Notes: generated by a model from the sequence alone, not told the origin. DNA of 64,000 nucleotides from Linanthus parryae (GCA_023055425.1 JALGPY010000001.1:138905368-138969367); one strand, 5' to 3'; positions 10,847 through 22,935 are shown, counted from the stretch's first letter. Made by a program: numbers and translations.

Positions 10847-11300
10847 TAGTAGCAGTGGTCGAACAGTTATCATTCCAACAACCGCAATCACCCAAATTTC
10901 AACTACAGTAATCCAAACAGTGGGTTGTACGCACCTGGACAGCAGCCTAATCCTCCATATCTGACACAAAAACAAGCTCCACAGCAGCAGTCACATCAAC
11001 AACAGGATCCGGAAATGAAAGCTTTGTTGAGATAAATGGTTACTCAGCAACAACAGATGAGTGAGAAGCTTAATAGGCTGGAGAGCAAGTCTGTATCCAT
11101 TGAAGCTACTGTGAAGAGTCATGAGACACAAATTGGGCAAATTGTCAATCAGGCTACTAAGCTACCACCTCGCATGCTTCCAGCTAATACTATCATTCCG
11201 CATGAACAGTTGAAGGCGATCACTGCTCGGAGTGGCACCACTACAGAGTGCCTAAGTATGCTAAATTTCTCAAGGACTTCTTGTCTAATATGAGGCGCAT
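10847..11300 (+). pseudogene. Athila gag C-terminal part, broken frames
   Basis: After a TGA/TAG-containing junction at 10847, the translated pieces contain GLYAPGQQPNPPY, a Gln-rich run, then SHETQIGQIVNQATKLPPRMLP and KAITARSG. The last word is the typical end of Athila gag before the protease. Several frame changes are needed to follow it. Confidence 0.75.
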
Positions 11301-11800
11301 GGATGAGTTTGAAACCGTAACATTAAATGAAGAGTGTAACGCCGTTGTGCAAAAAGTATTACCAATGAAGATGAAAGATCCTGGCGGTTTTATATTCCTT
11401 GTGACATTGGGAGATGCTTTTTATGGGCGGGTATTGGTGCAAGCATTAATTTGATGCCCACATTCGTTTTTGAGCAACTCGGCGTGGGAGATTCAAAGCC
11501 GACTAGAATGTGCTTGCAGATGGCAGATCGCACCACCAAGCGTCCACGTGGCGTTCTAGAGGATGTACTTGTGAGAGTCGAATGACTCATCTTCCCCACG
11601 GATTTCGTGATTCTTGACATGGAGGCCGATGTTGATGTCGCACTTATCTTGGGACGGCCATTCCTTGGCACAGGGAATACGATCATTGATGTTGTCAATA
11701 GAGAGTTGACAATGCGTATCAACGATGAGAATTTGACATTCAATGTTTTCGAAGCTATAAAAATTACCCGCATATGTGGTGAGTGAGCAATGCTTTGGTG
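11245..11800 (+). pseudogene. Gypsy aspartic protease remnant, catalytic Asp lost
   Basis: Frames here contain the words before and after the retropepsin site: KDPGGFIF, then GASINLMP, then PTRMCLQMADR, DFVILDMEAD and LILGRPFLGTG. The residue pair that normally precedes GAS (Asp-Leu or Asp-Ile/Thr) is destroyed by a small deletion near 11425-11435, so the active-site Asp is gone. A TGA at about 11583 also interrupts the frame. This fragment cannot be an active protease. Confidence 0.85.
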
Positions 11801-11831
11801 TGAAGGCATACACACCGGATGAGGACATTTA

Positions 11832-13200
11832 TTGGAGGAGCTATATGAGGAACTTGCTCTGCTTGATTCAAGCGAAAAAGAGCAAGCCATGGAGGCTCAT
11901 TGGCGCAAGCCCTTACCCCTCTTCAAGGAGGGAAGCACGAAGTCTCTTGCTCCTCTTGAAATTGCTCCTACTTTAGATTTAAAACCTTTACCTGCACAGT
12001 TAAAATATTTATATTTGGGCTCTAATGAAATTTTACCTGTGATTGTTTCTTCTTGTTTGGATAGGGAACAGGAGGAGCAACTGCTCAAGGTATTGCAGGG
12101 AAGAAAGGATGCTATGGGATGGACCATAGCGGATATAAAGGAGATCAGCCCCACAGTGTGCCAGCACAAGATCTGGCTTATGGAGGACAGGAAGCCAGGG
12201 GTCCAATTTCAGCGCCGCCTCAATCCTCATATGCAAGAGGTGGTGAAGAAAGAGGTGCTTAAATAGTTGGAAGCTCATCTACCCGATTTTCGACAGTACG
12301 TGGACTAGCCCAGTGCAGTGTGTCCCTAAGAAGGTAGGTATTACCGTGGTGGAAGGGGAAAAAGGAGATCAGATTGCCAAACTGGGTGGAGATTTGCATG
12401 GATTACCGCAAGCTCAATGATGCCACTCTTAAGGATCATTTCCGCCTTCCATTTGTTGATCAGACGCTTGACAGGCTGGCACTTGATTCTCATTATTGTT
12501 ATCTGGATGGGTACTCCGGGTACAACCAGATAGCTATTGAGCCAGCTGATGAGGAGAAGACGACATTTACTTGTGCCTATGGGACGTCTGCTTTTAGACG
12601 CATTCCTTTTGGGTTATGCAATGTGCCTCCTACTTTTCAGAGATGCATGGTGTCAATCTTCTCTGATATGATGGAGCAAAAATTTAAGGTATTTATGGAT
12701 GACTTTTTGCTTTATGGTGATGGCTTTGAAGATTGTTTTGCAGCAACTGGCCCGGATGTTGGATAGATGCATTGACATCAACCTAGTACTTAACTGGGAG
12801 AAGTGTCATTTTATGGTAACTGATGGCATAGTTTTGGGACACAAGATTTCGAGCAAAGGCTTGGAGGTGAATAGAGCCAAGATAGAGGTTATTGAGAAAC
12901 TTCCTTATCCTACTTCTGTCAAAGGGGTAAGGAGTTTCTTGGGACATGCAGGGTTCTACCAGCGCTTCATTAGAGATTTCTCGAAGATCACAAAATCTTT
13001 GTCTAGATTTCTTGAGAAAGACGCACTCTTCGATTTAATAAGGAGTGCAAGTTGGCTTTAAATTTGCTCAAGGAGAAGCTTATTACCGCACCTATAATCA
13101 CTACCCCGGACTGGACCCTAACATTTGAGCTCATGTGTGATGCTAGTGACTATGCGGTGGGAACAATTCTTGAACAGCGGAAAGACAAGGTAGCTCATGT
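11832..13200 (+). pseudogene. Gypsy reverse transcriptase/RNase H start, frameshifted
   Basis: Frames 11832-12266, 12374-12766, 12699-13061 and 13052-13200 together follow an Athila reverse transcriptase. Landmarks are [35 protein letters not shown]-like [25 protein letters not shown], the catalytic box [18 protein letters not shown], and the RNase H entrance [13 protein letters not shown]. At least three frame changes and one in-frame TAG (12264-12266) occur. At about 13200 the homology breaks; RNase H resumes nowhere. A partial repeat of the words CCCGGACTGGACCCTA (13112 and 13211) marks the breakpoint. Confidence 0.9.
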
Positions 13201-13473
13201 TATCACTAACCCGGACTGGACCCTACCATTTGTATGCCCTTTATTCATACAAATGAAATTAAATTTTCTTTTCTATATTTCTGTCTGCGGAAAATGTAAC
13301 ATTTTCATCTATTCATAGTTTAGTTTTCAAACTATTTTGGTGACAAATTTATTTTCATTTTGATTTATGAATAATTTAGTTTACGGATTATTTTGATGAA
13401 AAATTTAATTAGAGAACATCTTAGTCAACCAATTGTTCTTGTTTATATTTATGTACTTGCTAGATCTATAAAA

Positions 13474-13607
13474 ATATCAAATTCGTAACACGTAATATAA
13501 GAAATATCAAACACGTGACATGCAATAAGTTTCATAAAAAATATCAAACACGTAACACGTAATATAAGAAATATCAAACATGTGACATGCAACAAGTTTC
13601 ATAAAAA
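13474..13607. repeat. 67-bp tandem duplication
   Basis: Units 13474-13540 and 13541-13607 both contain CGTAACACGTAATATAAG and GACATGCAA-AAGTTTCAT in order, with few substitutions. Confidence 0.85.
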
Positions 13608-14289
13608 ATAACACCCTAAAACTGAAAAACAAAATTTGAATTAATAAGTGAGATACCATGCACACACATAGTATACGAAAAAATTCCCTAAGTTTACATA
13701 CATACGAAATTGGTCAAGTTTCCTGTTTCATTTCTTAAGAGACTTTAATTTTGATCTTCAGCCAACAATTTGGATGGAGTGTAGATGGGTGCTAGTTGTA
13801 GAGCAATTAGAGTCCCAGCATAAGGTCCCATGTTCTAACTTGATGACAAAATATTATTCTATTTTTTTTTTGGATGGAGTCACAAGTAATTGTTAATAAC
13901 AAGATTGTGGAAGTTGAAATCCAACACAAAAATTTGGAAAACAATCAAATTGAATCAATTATTCATTCGAATTGAAATTAAACTCCAACCAATTCCGAAA
14001 ATAATAAATTAGTGAAAATTATTTCCTTCACGAGCTTCTAACGAATTTTGGGTCTTCCATCTTTTCGGAGAGAGATTTTCATGAAGAAATGTACTTTTTT
14101 TGGCGGCAAAAAAAATACTCACTTTGATGTCGTCAAACACATCTTGAGGAGTTAAGAAAATTAAATGAATTATAACAAATTAGAGTGATTTTTTCGCTAG
14201 ATGTTTTACTTGACATCTGATTTGATGAACTCTCGAATAGTTTTTTTTTATCAGATTAAAAAATATTTTCAGAGAAAAGATATTTCTGG

Positions 14290-14600
14290 GGCAGTGCAAG
14301 TAAGCTGAACACCCTGATTGATGCATTTCCGCTAGGAGAAGGGGAATAGGGATCTTCCCGGTACCAGATTCGTCTTTCTTTGTATAGGGTAGGGGGCTTC
14401 CTTATCTAAACTAAAAGAAGCTCTTCCCCTAAAGAGGGTAAAGCAATCGACCGATACCTTGCCCATACCTGAGAAGGCAAGAAAGGGATAATGGTTGTCA
14501 CTGTTGTTGATAAAGAAAAGAAAGGTCCCCATTCTGGCCCTTAGCATAGTCTTATTCCTGCTTTTTTCTTCCGTTAAAGAAGATTCGAGAAAAGAAGGGA
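14290..14600. other. Possible organelle-derived (mitochondrial-like) insert
   Basis: This segment changes abruptly in base composition from its AT-rich surroundings. It has the look of plant mitochondrial intergenic DNA: runs such as GGAGAAGGGGAATAGGG, and GCTCTTCCCCTAAAGAGGG followed by CGACCGATACC. No gene of an organelle is recognisable, so the assignment rests on style alone. Confidence 0.4.
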
Positions 14601-14984
14601 TATTTGAAAACTGTTATCCATTCACAACTTAAGGAGACGAAAAGAAACATCAAGGAGAGCTCCTCCAACAGTTATGGGGAGAGAATTGCTGATAGAGTCC
14701 AAGGGAAGTGGGAATGTTTTAAGTGATTTGAGGAGAAAAATTCGGTTAGCCAGTGAGGGAGAGATACGCATAACGAAACGAATTATTAATCTTGATACGC
14801 TAGAAATTTGGAACTGCAAGGGGGTGAAAGAGATTTAGGTTCCACTAATACCGACATTAACACAGTAACAAGTTTTAAGAAACATTTACACAATATCAAT
14901 TATATTAAAATGACTAAAATATCCATATTTTTTATAAATCTGGTGCCCCCTGAAATATTGGTTCCCTAAGCAACAGCTTCAACT

Positions 14985-15535
14985 GCCTAAGGCTAATGCC
15001 GGCCCTGCCAATTAAAGAAGATTTTCCAGATGAGCAGCTCATGGTAGTGATTTCGGCTGTGCCTTGGTTTGCTGACTTAGCAAATTTCAAGGCAAGAAAC
15101 ATTGTTCCTACCGCCTTGTCTTCCATTCAGAGGAAGAAGTTCTTTGCAGATGCACGACAATATTTTTGGGATGATCAATATCTATTCAATCTAGGAGCGG
15201 ATAATGTATTGGCGAGTTGTGTAGCGCCACCAGACACTTTAGAGATTCCCAGACACTACCACGAGTTGAGTTGTGGGGGTCATTTCGGCAAGACATGCAT
15301 TGCGACCAAAGTACTTCAGAGTGGATTTTATTGGCCTACTTTACATAAGGATGCTCATTTGTTTGTGCAGCAGTGTGACCGCTGTCAGAGAACCGGCAAT
15401 ATCTCCAAACGAAATGAGATGCTTCTCTTGGAGGTAGAGCCATTTGACGTAAGGGGTATTGATTTCCTGGGGCCATTTCCTTCGTCACTTGGTAATTTAT
15501 ACATCTTGTTAGCTGTGGATTATGTGGCCAAGTAG
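14985..15535 (+). pseudogene. Gypsy integrase, N-terminal and core part
   Basis: The frame contains IKEDFPDEQLMVV, RQYFWDDQYLF, then the zinc-binding region HYHELSCGGHFG with [11 protein letters not shown], and the first catalytic Asp in VRGIDFLGPFPSS. An in-frame TAG follows LLAVDYVAK where Athila elements usually have Trp. The integrase would insert element cDNA into chromosomes; this copy cannot. Confidence 0.9.
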
Positions 15536-16310
15536 GTGGAGGCTTTGGCATGTCCAAAGAATGATGGCGCTAGAGTTGAAATGTTTGTGCGCAAGAACAT
15601 ATTTACGCGGTTTGGGACGCCCACGGCCGTTATGAGTTATGAGGGATCGCATTTTGTGAACAAAGTTTTTTGCCAATGTCATGAGCAAATATGGGGGTGA
15701 AGACGCATAAGATATCACTGGCCCACATCCCACAATCAAATGGGCAAGCTGAGGTTTCAAACCGAGAAATCCAAGGGGATTCCAGAGAAGACAGTTAATC
15801 CGGGACGCAAAGACCGGTCCCTACATTTGGATGACAGTCTTTGGGCTTATCGGACAACATACAAGACCCCCTTGGACATGTCTCCCTATCAGCTTGTGTT
15901 TGGGAAGTCATGCAATCTCTCGGTTGAACTTGAGCACAAGGCATTTTGGACGCTGAAGAAGATAACTTGAATGCTAAGCTCTTGGGTGAGCAAAGGAATT
16001 AGGCATTGCCATAACTTGAAGAATTTCGGTTGATGGCTTATGAGAGTGCTAAAAACTACAAAGAGATGACCAAGCAATGGCAGGATAAGCACATCATACC
16101 GAGGGACTTCAAGATGTGACAGAAGGTGTTGGTCTTCAACGCCAGGCTGAAGCTGTTTCCGGAGAGTTGAAGCCAAGGTGGAGCGGCCCGTACACAATCA
16201 ATTGAGGTGGAAGATGAAAACGGGGGTCCTTCCAAAGTGAACGGACAGAGAGTAAAACCATATGACGAGGGGAATTTCATTGGAGTCATTGAGTGGCTCA
16301 ATATCGTTGA
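15536..16310 (+). pseudogene. Gypsy integrase, core end and C-terminal part
   Basis: After the stop, similarity continues through several frames: VRKNIFTRFGTPTAV, SYEGSHFVNKVF (second catalytic Asp in the usual S/D-D/E-G-S-H-F word is altered to Tyr-Glu), [23 protein letters not shown] and, near 16160-16270, the segment corresponding to PGKL-SRWSGP and RVKPY. These are the usual last conserved pieces of Athila pol. Confidence 0.85.
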
Positions 16311-16799
16311 ATGTTATGTTCATGATTTAGTCGTGAAGACTAAGAGAAGGAAGAAGCCATTGGCTTCCTATGACATCCCCAAGCAACCCCCACGAGTTTG
16401 GAGGAATGTCTGGCCAGACTCAGATAAATCAATATGGAGTCCGTTTTTAAAATTGGAGGCATATTGGTTTGAAACAAGATCCAATAGCTTGGTATGAAAG
16501 ATTATCAAAGTTTCTAGAGCGTGATTATCAGTAGTTAGATTCCATCAAATATGAACACACTCCCAGATCTGACAACCGGCATCTGTTCCCGATATCTGAT
16601 CATCTCTGAGGTAACTGGGTTGGGCCGTCGACCGTAAATTACAAGCACTTAATCGGAGGCAACCAAACCTATTTAGCGTTTTAGTATAGGACGTGTTTTA
16701 ATATTATTTCGTATATATATATATGTTCTGTTTTTATTACCTGAGAGGTGCGAGAGAGTGGGACTAATATTTCCAATGAGTGTGTGCAGGAATTTTAGG
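16311..16799 (+). other. Region after pol, non-coding
   Basis: No frame of interest. A short (AT)n tract occurs at 16711-16724. This presumably belongs to the long untranslated interval that Athila elements have between pol and the env-position ORF. Confidence 0.45.
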
Positions 16800-17400
16800 T
16801 AAAAGGCATATTTTGTATCCCCTTTCTTGATGCACGTGACAAAGATGTCACAAAATCGAGCAAAATCAGCACATCACCGTATCGAGATCCGGAATGAAAA
16901 ATTTGGTGGAGAATGACATTCCTACACTCACTCAACACGTGCACCGGGGGAGAAGTGCGTATCCGGACTCCCCGTCTTGATGTCGGCGAAGAATGCATTG
17001 AAGATTTGAGAAAGCTGGCACAATGGCACAAATTACGAGGAATTTTTTTAAAAACAATGCTACGAGCTTGATTGAAGAATGTCATTGTGTGGGGGTGGTT
17101 GAGGGCTTTCCGTAGACAGGTGGATCGCGTACATCGGAGTCCAGACGCGAAAGATATGGCAAAAAGGATGCAAGTGTAAGCAAGAGAGACGAAAAACATC
17201 TGAAAAAGGTAAATAAGCTTTTGAAGGCGCGAAATTGAAGAATCGAGGGTTCCACGGAATTTGGGAACTTTTTCTATCAAAAAAGCAGTCCCGAGGTCAA
17301 GGGGACCCTTGAGAACCAAAGCACGCACACCGAGGATGAGATACTCAGCATGAAAAGATCGTATTTGAAGTCAAAGTATCACTCGAGCAGGTAGATGATC
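16800..17400 (+). repeat. Athila-family internal block A (plus orientation)
   Basis: This block recurs in inverted orientation at 24506-25010. Shared words include GTGGGGGTGGTTGAGGGCTT, GGAGAAGTGCGTATCCG and GTCAAAGTATCACTCGAG. The conserved minus-strand open frame across it is a by-product of DNA homology, because the second copy breaks frame. Confidence 0.8.
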
Positions 17401-17576
17401 ACATTGCGGCGGAAAAGGCCGGTTTCACGTGCTTCCCGGTCCATTTTTAGCGACTGCGCATCAGAATCCAAGTATGGGGGTGAAGACATCATGTTTGGGC
17501 TTATTGTGAGCTGCTACAAGCTCAAAATTCAGGAAAAAGCAGCTGCTGCGACAAAATTAATGGAATCTAGACACCA

Positions 17577-17675
17577 AGGTGGTCGCACAACCTCAAAAGG
17601 AGGTCGCACGACCTGGAACCAGCAGAACACCCCAGGGACGTCGCACGACCTCATATTGAGGTCACACGACCTCAG
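17577..17675. repeat. Cluster of four GGTCGCACGACC-type palindromes
   Basis: Within 100 bp, four near-perfect dyads occur: GGTCGCACAACC, AGGTCGCACGACCT, CGTCGCACGACCT and GAGGTCACACGACCTC. The same motif class is in the LTR at 26304-26538. They lie between pol and the env-position ORF. Confidence 0.9.
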
Positions 17676-18420
17676 TAACTCTTTCAACCGCACGGGTTCA
17701 GCCATAGGGGGTGTTTTTGCATTATTTCATAATCTTACATGTGGAGTCTGATGTCATTTCACAAAACTTACATCAACACATAAAGATTTGTCTACATGCT
17801 TCAAACCCGTCGCCCCTCTTCCCTCGCACCCTTCATCTCCAAAATTACAAAAGCTTCACCAATTTTTTTTCTGAACCCGAAGCTTGGTGCGCACAAGGGA
17901 AGAGAGCAAGGTGTTTGTGGAATTTTCTTAGTTAAGGGACTGTTTGGGTGGAGAAGAAAGCAAATAAGAAAGCTAGGGCTCTGAGACAAGACACAAAATT
18001 CCAAGCAATTGAAGCCAAATTGGGGGATTTTCTCTACAAGGTTTTGACGAGGACACCGCAAGGAGCGCATGGGTGTCTTCAATCGCGCAAATTTTTCGAA
18101 AATATTAACTGTCAAATTTGACCCCGTCTTTTCGAATTTCTCGCGAAACACACCCGTATGAACGGAACTCCGGGTTTTGGGCAACTGTTTATTTCTCTCG
18201 CTTAAATTAAGCAAATTAAGCACAATATCTCGTATTCGAGAAATTTAAATGCAGTGACCCCGAAATACAACACTTCGGGGATATTGCGCTCTGATTAGCA
18301 GGTATTATTTGTAGGGAATTTTTGCTTATATGTTTAACTCTGTACACATATCCTGACACTGTGCACGTAGCAAATTATTTTGTCAATTTACCTGTCAAAT
18401 TTTTTGCTACCTTCTTGTGC
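17676..18420 (+). other. Athila internal spacer before the env-position ORF
   Basis: AT-rich with no supported gene. A short inverted pair CCCCGAA and TTCGGGG occurs near 18259-18281. Possibly a leader or splice region for the downstream ORF. Confidence 0.4.
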
Positions 18421-19560
18421 CAACGTCGAGTCGTAAGGATAAGGGTAAGGTCGTGGCTAAGGGCAAGAGTCTGTCGGGGGGAAAGAGAAAAAAATAGAAA
18501 GTTGCGAGTGATAGTGAGGATGAGTTTGATCCCGTGGTTGAGATGAGGGAGATACAAGGAGAAGACTCCGACCTAGAGGTGAGTTTGTCGTTTTTTGGTA
18601 CAGGTAGCACGGTTACACCGAACTCCCCGGACCCTGCTGATTTGCGTCAGGCTGAGGCAATATGGATACCGGTAGCACGCAATGAGAGGTCGATTGAGCG
18701 TAGTGATGACTATGACCATGAGGCAGGAACATTCTGCAACTACCTGTTTATTTGTGCAGATGCCCACGGTCGGTATCTCCAGGGAGAGAGTGACCAAAGG
18801 GGCCAACGTAGAGAAGCGTTTCCTGTTTCACGATAAGATGCCGAGAGAGATTAAGGATTTTATGAAACGAGATAATCTAGAGGGCTGGTTTGATTTAGTT
18901 AAGTAAAATGCGAGCTCTTTGAGCTCATGTGGGAGATTTATCGAAACGCCCAGTATTATGGTGAGGCGGAGGATGAGACTGTCAACGATCCTAGGGTTCT
19001 TTATGCCCGTATAAAGATGAGATTGTGGGTGAGAGCAGCCAGGCCCCACCGAAAAAGGGACAAAAAGGGAGGTAAAGGTAAGGACCCGGCTGCAAGTGAA
19101 TCGAGTACGTCTATTCAGGCCACTGCTGATATCGAGGCCACATTGAAGGCTATGAAGAAACTCGTAATAGCCAACGAGAAAAAGGCTGAGGCTCCGTATC
19201 AAGCAATAGAGAAACGAGCGAATGAGGAGGAGAGTAGAGTACATGGGAGAGCAGTTCATTCGAGGAGCAACCAAGCAATAGAGAAACGAGCGAATGAGGA
19301 GGAGAGTAGAGTACATGGGAGAGCAGTTCATTCGCGGAGCGACCAACGTCGGTTGGGAGCAAAGTTAGATAGGTAGGACCGGTGGATTCATGAGCTTGGG
19401 AAGCAGATGGGGAGTCCGAAGCCCGAGAATGTGAGATATGATTCGAGCACCAACTCGGAATGCTCGGAGGAGCCCGAGTATATCCGTCGGCCCTCGCATT
19501 GGAATGCCGAGTCTCCTTACTTTATCTCTATATTCGTTGGGGACAACGAGGCATTCTAGT
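18421..19560 (+). pseudogene. Athila ORF after pol (env position), degenerate
   Basis: The start is Lys/Gly-rich (SSRKDKGKVVAKGK, then GGKRKK), followed by an acidic stretch with DSEDEFDP. This resembles the beginning of the ORF that Athila elements carry in the envelope position. Later pieces, in shifting frames, include EKRFLFHDKMPREIKDFM, then a basic run (RKRDKKGGKGKD) and a coiled-coil-like Ala/Glu/Arg repeat. The end reads YDSSTNSE followed by acidic residues. Internal stops (for example the TAG near 18496 and TAA near 18904) make it a pseudogene. Its role in Athila is unknown; calling it env refers only to position. An inverted homologous piece lies at 23165-23821. Confidence 0.65.
19201..19344 (+). 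repeat. 72-bp (24-residue) tandem duplication in the env-position ORF
   Basis: Units beginning at 19201 and 19273 both encode QAIEKRANEEESRVHGRAVH followed by Ser and Arg. They are nearly identical. Confidence 0.9.
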
Positions 19561-19870
19561 GTAGAGTACATGGGAGAGCAGTTCATTCGCGGAGCAACCA
19601 AGCAATAGAGAAACAAGCGAATGAGGAGAGAGTAGAGTACATGGGGAGCAGTTCATTCGCGGAGCAACGAACGTCGGTTGGGAGCAATGTTAGATAGGCG
19701 GACCGGTGAATTCATGAGCTTGGGAAGCAGATGGGGAGTCCGAAGCCCGAGAATGTGAGATATGATTCGAGCACCAACTCGGAATGCTTGGAGGAGCCCG
19801 AGTAGATCCGCCGGCCCTCGCATTGGAATGTAGAGTCTCCTTCATCTCTTTAGGGACAACGAGGCGTTCT
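19235..19870 (+). repeat. About 320-bp tandem duplication of the ORF's 3' end
   Basis: The segment 19235-19560 is repeated at 19561-19870 in the same order: GAGTACATGGGAGAGCAG, CGTCGGTTGGGAGCAA, GAATTCATGAGCTTGGGAAG-like, TGATTCGAGCACCAACTCGG, ending at the words GACAACGAGGC-TTCTAGTG. The second copy has small deletions and more stops. Confidence 0.85.
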
Positions 19871-20155
19871 AGTGTGGGTGAGTTTTACCGAATATTAGCC
19901 AGTCCGACTCTACATTAACCAATTAGATGTAGGTTGTTTGTGTCGTGTTGTGTCTTTGTGGTCCGTGGCGTTTATACATACAGTGGCGTATTGTTTTGTG
20001 TTCAGATATGTGTTTGCATTTTACTCTGCACGTTTATTTATTGAGACCACCTACCAAACAATGAGTAGTATCGAGTCTTCCTTCGTGTGGCCTTCGCATT
20101 TAGAAATTATTGAAAAAAAAATTAAAAATTTGAAAAATTCAAAAAAAAATGAGAA
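19871..20155 (+). other. Athila 3' internal sequence up to an A-rich junction
   Basis: It is homologous in inverted orientation to 23165-23400, with shared words such as CAAACAATGAGTAGT and CACGTTTATTTA. It ends in an A-rich tract at 20107-20150, where orientation switches to minus-strand Athila sequence. Confidence 0.6.
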
Positions 20156-21861
20156 AGGGCAATCTCGATACACTACAAACCGATGCTCATAGAGTGATGA
20201 AAAAGTTACGCAAGAAGAGTGAATCACAACTAAACTCGACAACGAGAATTTCCCCTTGTTAGTATAGAATAGCCTAACTCTTTGTGCGTGCTGACAAAAC
20301 TAAGAGGCTACCAAGGCTAAGCCACGTTCATAGTCCGAACTCATATTCCGCTAACGGTTTAGATGGATGAGGCCCAGGAAAAAAAGGATAATCATGAAGC
20401 AATAAGTCCTAAAGCGTCACATTCTCATGTTGCAACCCGCATCTCACACATCCTTGCCATGTGACAGAAACCGCAACCTCAACTCACCGTCTCCGGCTTT
20501 CGATCCCCTCAAAACCCTGTAAAATAACGATCCGTGGCCATCGTGGCAAAAAGTGCACGAAACTCAAACCATTGTCCAACGAAATAAGAACTCTACTACT
20601 CGATTTTTAATAAGCTCAAATAATTCATTTATGCCTCTCCTATTTTTCTTTTTTTTTTTTCTTTTTTTGTTTCTTTATTTTTTTATTTTTTCATATTCCC
20701 TCAACAATATATCAACACAATATCATCAATCACAATGTACGAGTGGTCTCCTCCAAGAATCAAGCAATAGTAATCATGTTAGGGGGAGGAGATAGATGAT
20801 CCGATGAATGAGTATCCCAAATAAATTCGTCTCCCCCTAACTAAATAAAGTGCACGGTGCCACCAAATAAAACCGCAAATAAATCAAAGCACGTGTGTGG
20901 GGATGGAGTCGTCAATGCCCAATCTCTATGTCCGTAGTCAAATGTCGACACCCCCCACACTGAAATGTAGTCACGTCCCCTCTTAAGTAGTCTAAAAAAT
21001 GAATCTCGTGCCTCTTCCAACGGAACCTCCTACACCAAGATGAATGCAATCCGGTACCTAGCACAATCCACCAATTAAGCTCACCCAACCCCATTTTTGT
21101 ACGGTTTACACGTCATGCACTCACCGCACTCCACAACCGTGTCCATGATGAGTGACATTGAACACCGCCACACCGTAGTGTGCAAGCCGACTCACTCACC
21201 ATCTTATTCCCCTCGAAGATAAGAAATGAAGCACATACGATCTTGTAGAACTCTTAAGAATGTGTAATGAAGCACTCCCTCATCGAATCCCCTCAACTAC
21301 GACTCCCTCGTGACAGACTAAAGAGGTAATTCTAAACCATTTGTGATGAATGCCAAGAATCGTCTGCCTAGGTCAAGAGTGTAGCAAATAATACCAAGGA
21401 TCAAATGCCACCCGTGGGTTTTGAAAATTTCAACTAACACCCCCAATGTCTAGATTTTTAATGAATAACCTTGCTAAATATACTATCTTGCCTCCCCTGA
21501 AATTAATAACTATCAGTTCTGCCCCTCTCTATTAATTCTTGCCCCGACTGACTTGATTTCCTGGCTCCGCCAATGCTTTCTAGTGGCCCTACAGGGTGAG
21601 ACCTAAGCACAGTGGGCACTATAATACACTAATATTCAATTCTATAAGTTCCTCTACATGTCCTCCCACAGCTATTCTGTGTGCCACTACGAGGCGGGCT
21701 GGCTACTACCTAAGACGGACAACATGAATGTGTGGCTTGTTTAGCTAACACCAAGCTCAACTCATGTAGGAATAACGACACACTTTCGCTTTTCAAATTC
21801 AGTTTAGTGTGGAAAATAGGCAGGCACTCCGTAATGAAAGTGTCTCTATACGTACTAGGAG
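20156..21861 (-). mobile_element. Athila 3' internal region in minus orientation (block B' and beyond)
   Basis: The first 480 bp match 25085-25560 in inverted orientation (for example CATTCTCATGTTGCAACCCGCATCTC with partner at 25290-25320; only short words are quoted). Poly-T tracts at 20649-20690 fall in the middle. The rest, to 21861, has no partner in the window. It carries GTGTGTGGGGATGG and CACCCCCCACAC-like words typical of the Athila 3' interval. A fragment near 21470-21590 resembles a hAT-type MITE end (GGCTCCGCC). Confidence 0.55.
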
Positions 21862-21866
21862 GAACT

Positions 21867-21989
21867 TATAGAAGTGAATATTATTGTATTGAATAATAAT
21901 GCAGGACTACATCTCTTTATATAGAATACCAAGAAGCTACTAGAAGCTAGCTCTAAACTAATTGCTATTTAGTCCCTATAGTTCATACA
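21867..21989 (-). repeat. 3' LTR, short-LTR Copia derivative
   Basis: A 123-bp LTR starting TATAGAAGTGAATATTATTG. Its partner is 22948-23070, and about five differences are visible. Confidence 0.85.
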
Positions 21990-22935
21990 TGGTCCCGCAA
22001 GATGGAGGGTCATGACGGGACTCCAACCTTGGTCTTCAATGTAGCACGGAAGAGCAAAGTGGTATTGATATGGTTACCGGCGCGATATTTTTGTTGATGA
22101 AGAGGGAACGAGCTTCGATCCTCTTCGGTAGTGGACGACAACCATGCAGGGGTTTTGCTTTTTCCAACGCCGATTTTGGAGACGGCGACTAGAAACTAGG
22201 GTTTACTGAATAGAAAAAGAAAAGCAGAAGGGAGGCACTGCTTGGATCAACGGCGAGGCATCTGTTGGGTCTAAACCTGGACGATCCTGGAACGGAGGTC
22301 ACCGAATGGAGGGAACGAGAGATCGATCCTCTTGAGCGGTAACGGTTCCGGTGTCCGACTAGTAAAAACGTTGTAGAAGCTGAGAGAAGCCGTACTGGAA
22401 AACGGCTGGGTTGGAGCCACACAGAAGCCGGCTGGTAGGTTGGCTCGGTTGGAGCAAATCTGGGACAGCTGAGGCGGCGCGAGACTGGTGACGCAGTGGC
22501 GACGAACCAATGTGAAGTTGGCGGCGATTGAGGGAACGACCCGGTCGATCCTCTGGAACAGCGGAGAACCTGGAAGCAGCTATAGACGTTGCTAGCGGCT
22601 AGAGGATGGTCCTAGTGCGTTGTGGGGTCGCCGACTGAGGCGACGGTGATGAAGGTTGACTGTGAGGATGCCAGATCTGTGACGGGAAGAGCTTTCTTTT
22701 CTTTCTTTTTTGTTACTGTCGACGTTCTGGACGGAGAAGAAGAAATAAAATAAAATATGTGAAGTAGGGACACACTTCATGAGAACGGAGAACAACTGAA
22801 GCGGTTCAAAGTCCAGAATAGGAGCAAACTATGAGGTTGAAGGAAAAAAAAGAGAGCTAACAGTTCCAGCGGGCGGCTAGTGGAGGTGCCCCCGCCGGAG
22901 GCGAAAGCAAGAATTGGGTCACCAAAAGCGTAGCC

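Larger units (their letters stand above)
13212..14990. other. 1.77-kb insertion that splits the Athila pol
   Basis: The sequence between the RNase H entrance and the integrase zinc region has no retroelement similarity. It is AT-rich to 14285 (with a 67-bp tandem repeat), then GC-balanced and organelle-like to about 14600, then unassigned. Its right edge near 14985-15008 reads GCCGGCCCTG, resembling the terminal repeat of plant hAT-type elements. RNase H is absent from both sides, so the event replaced or deleted host sequence. Confidence 0.55.

Noticed and set aside
16795..17328. 177-residue minus-strand frame with a relative at 24572-24976
   Set aside because: Both are parts of an inverted DNA repeat (block A). 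The second copy is broken by frame changes, and the block lies in the non-coding interval of an Athila element.
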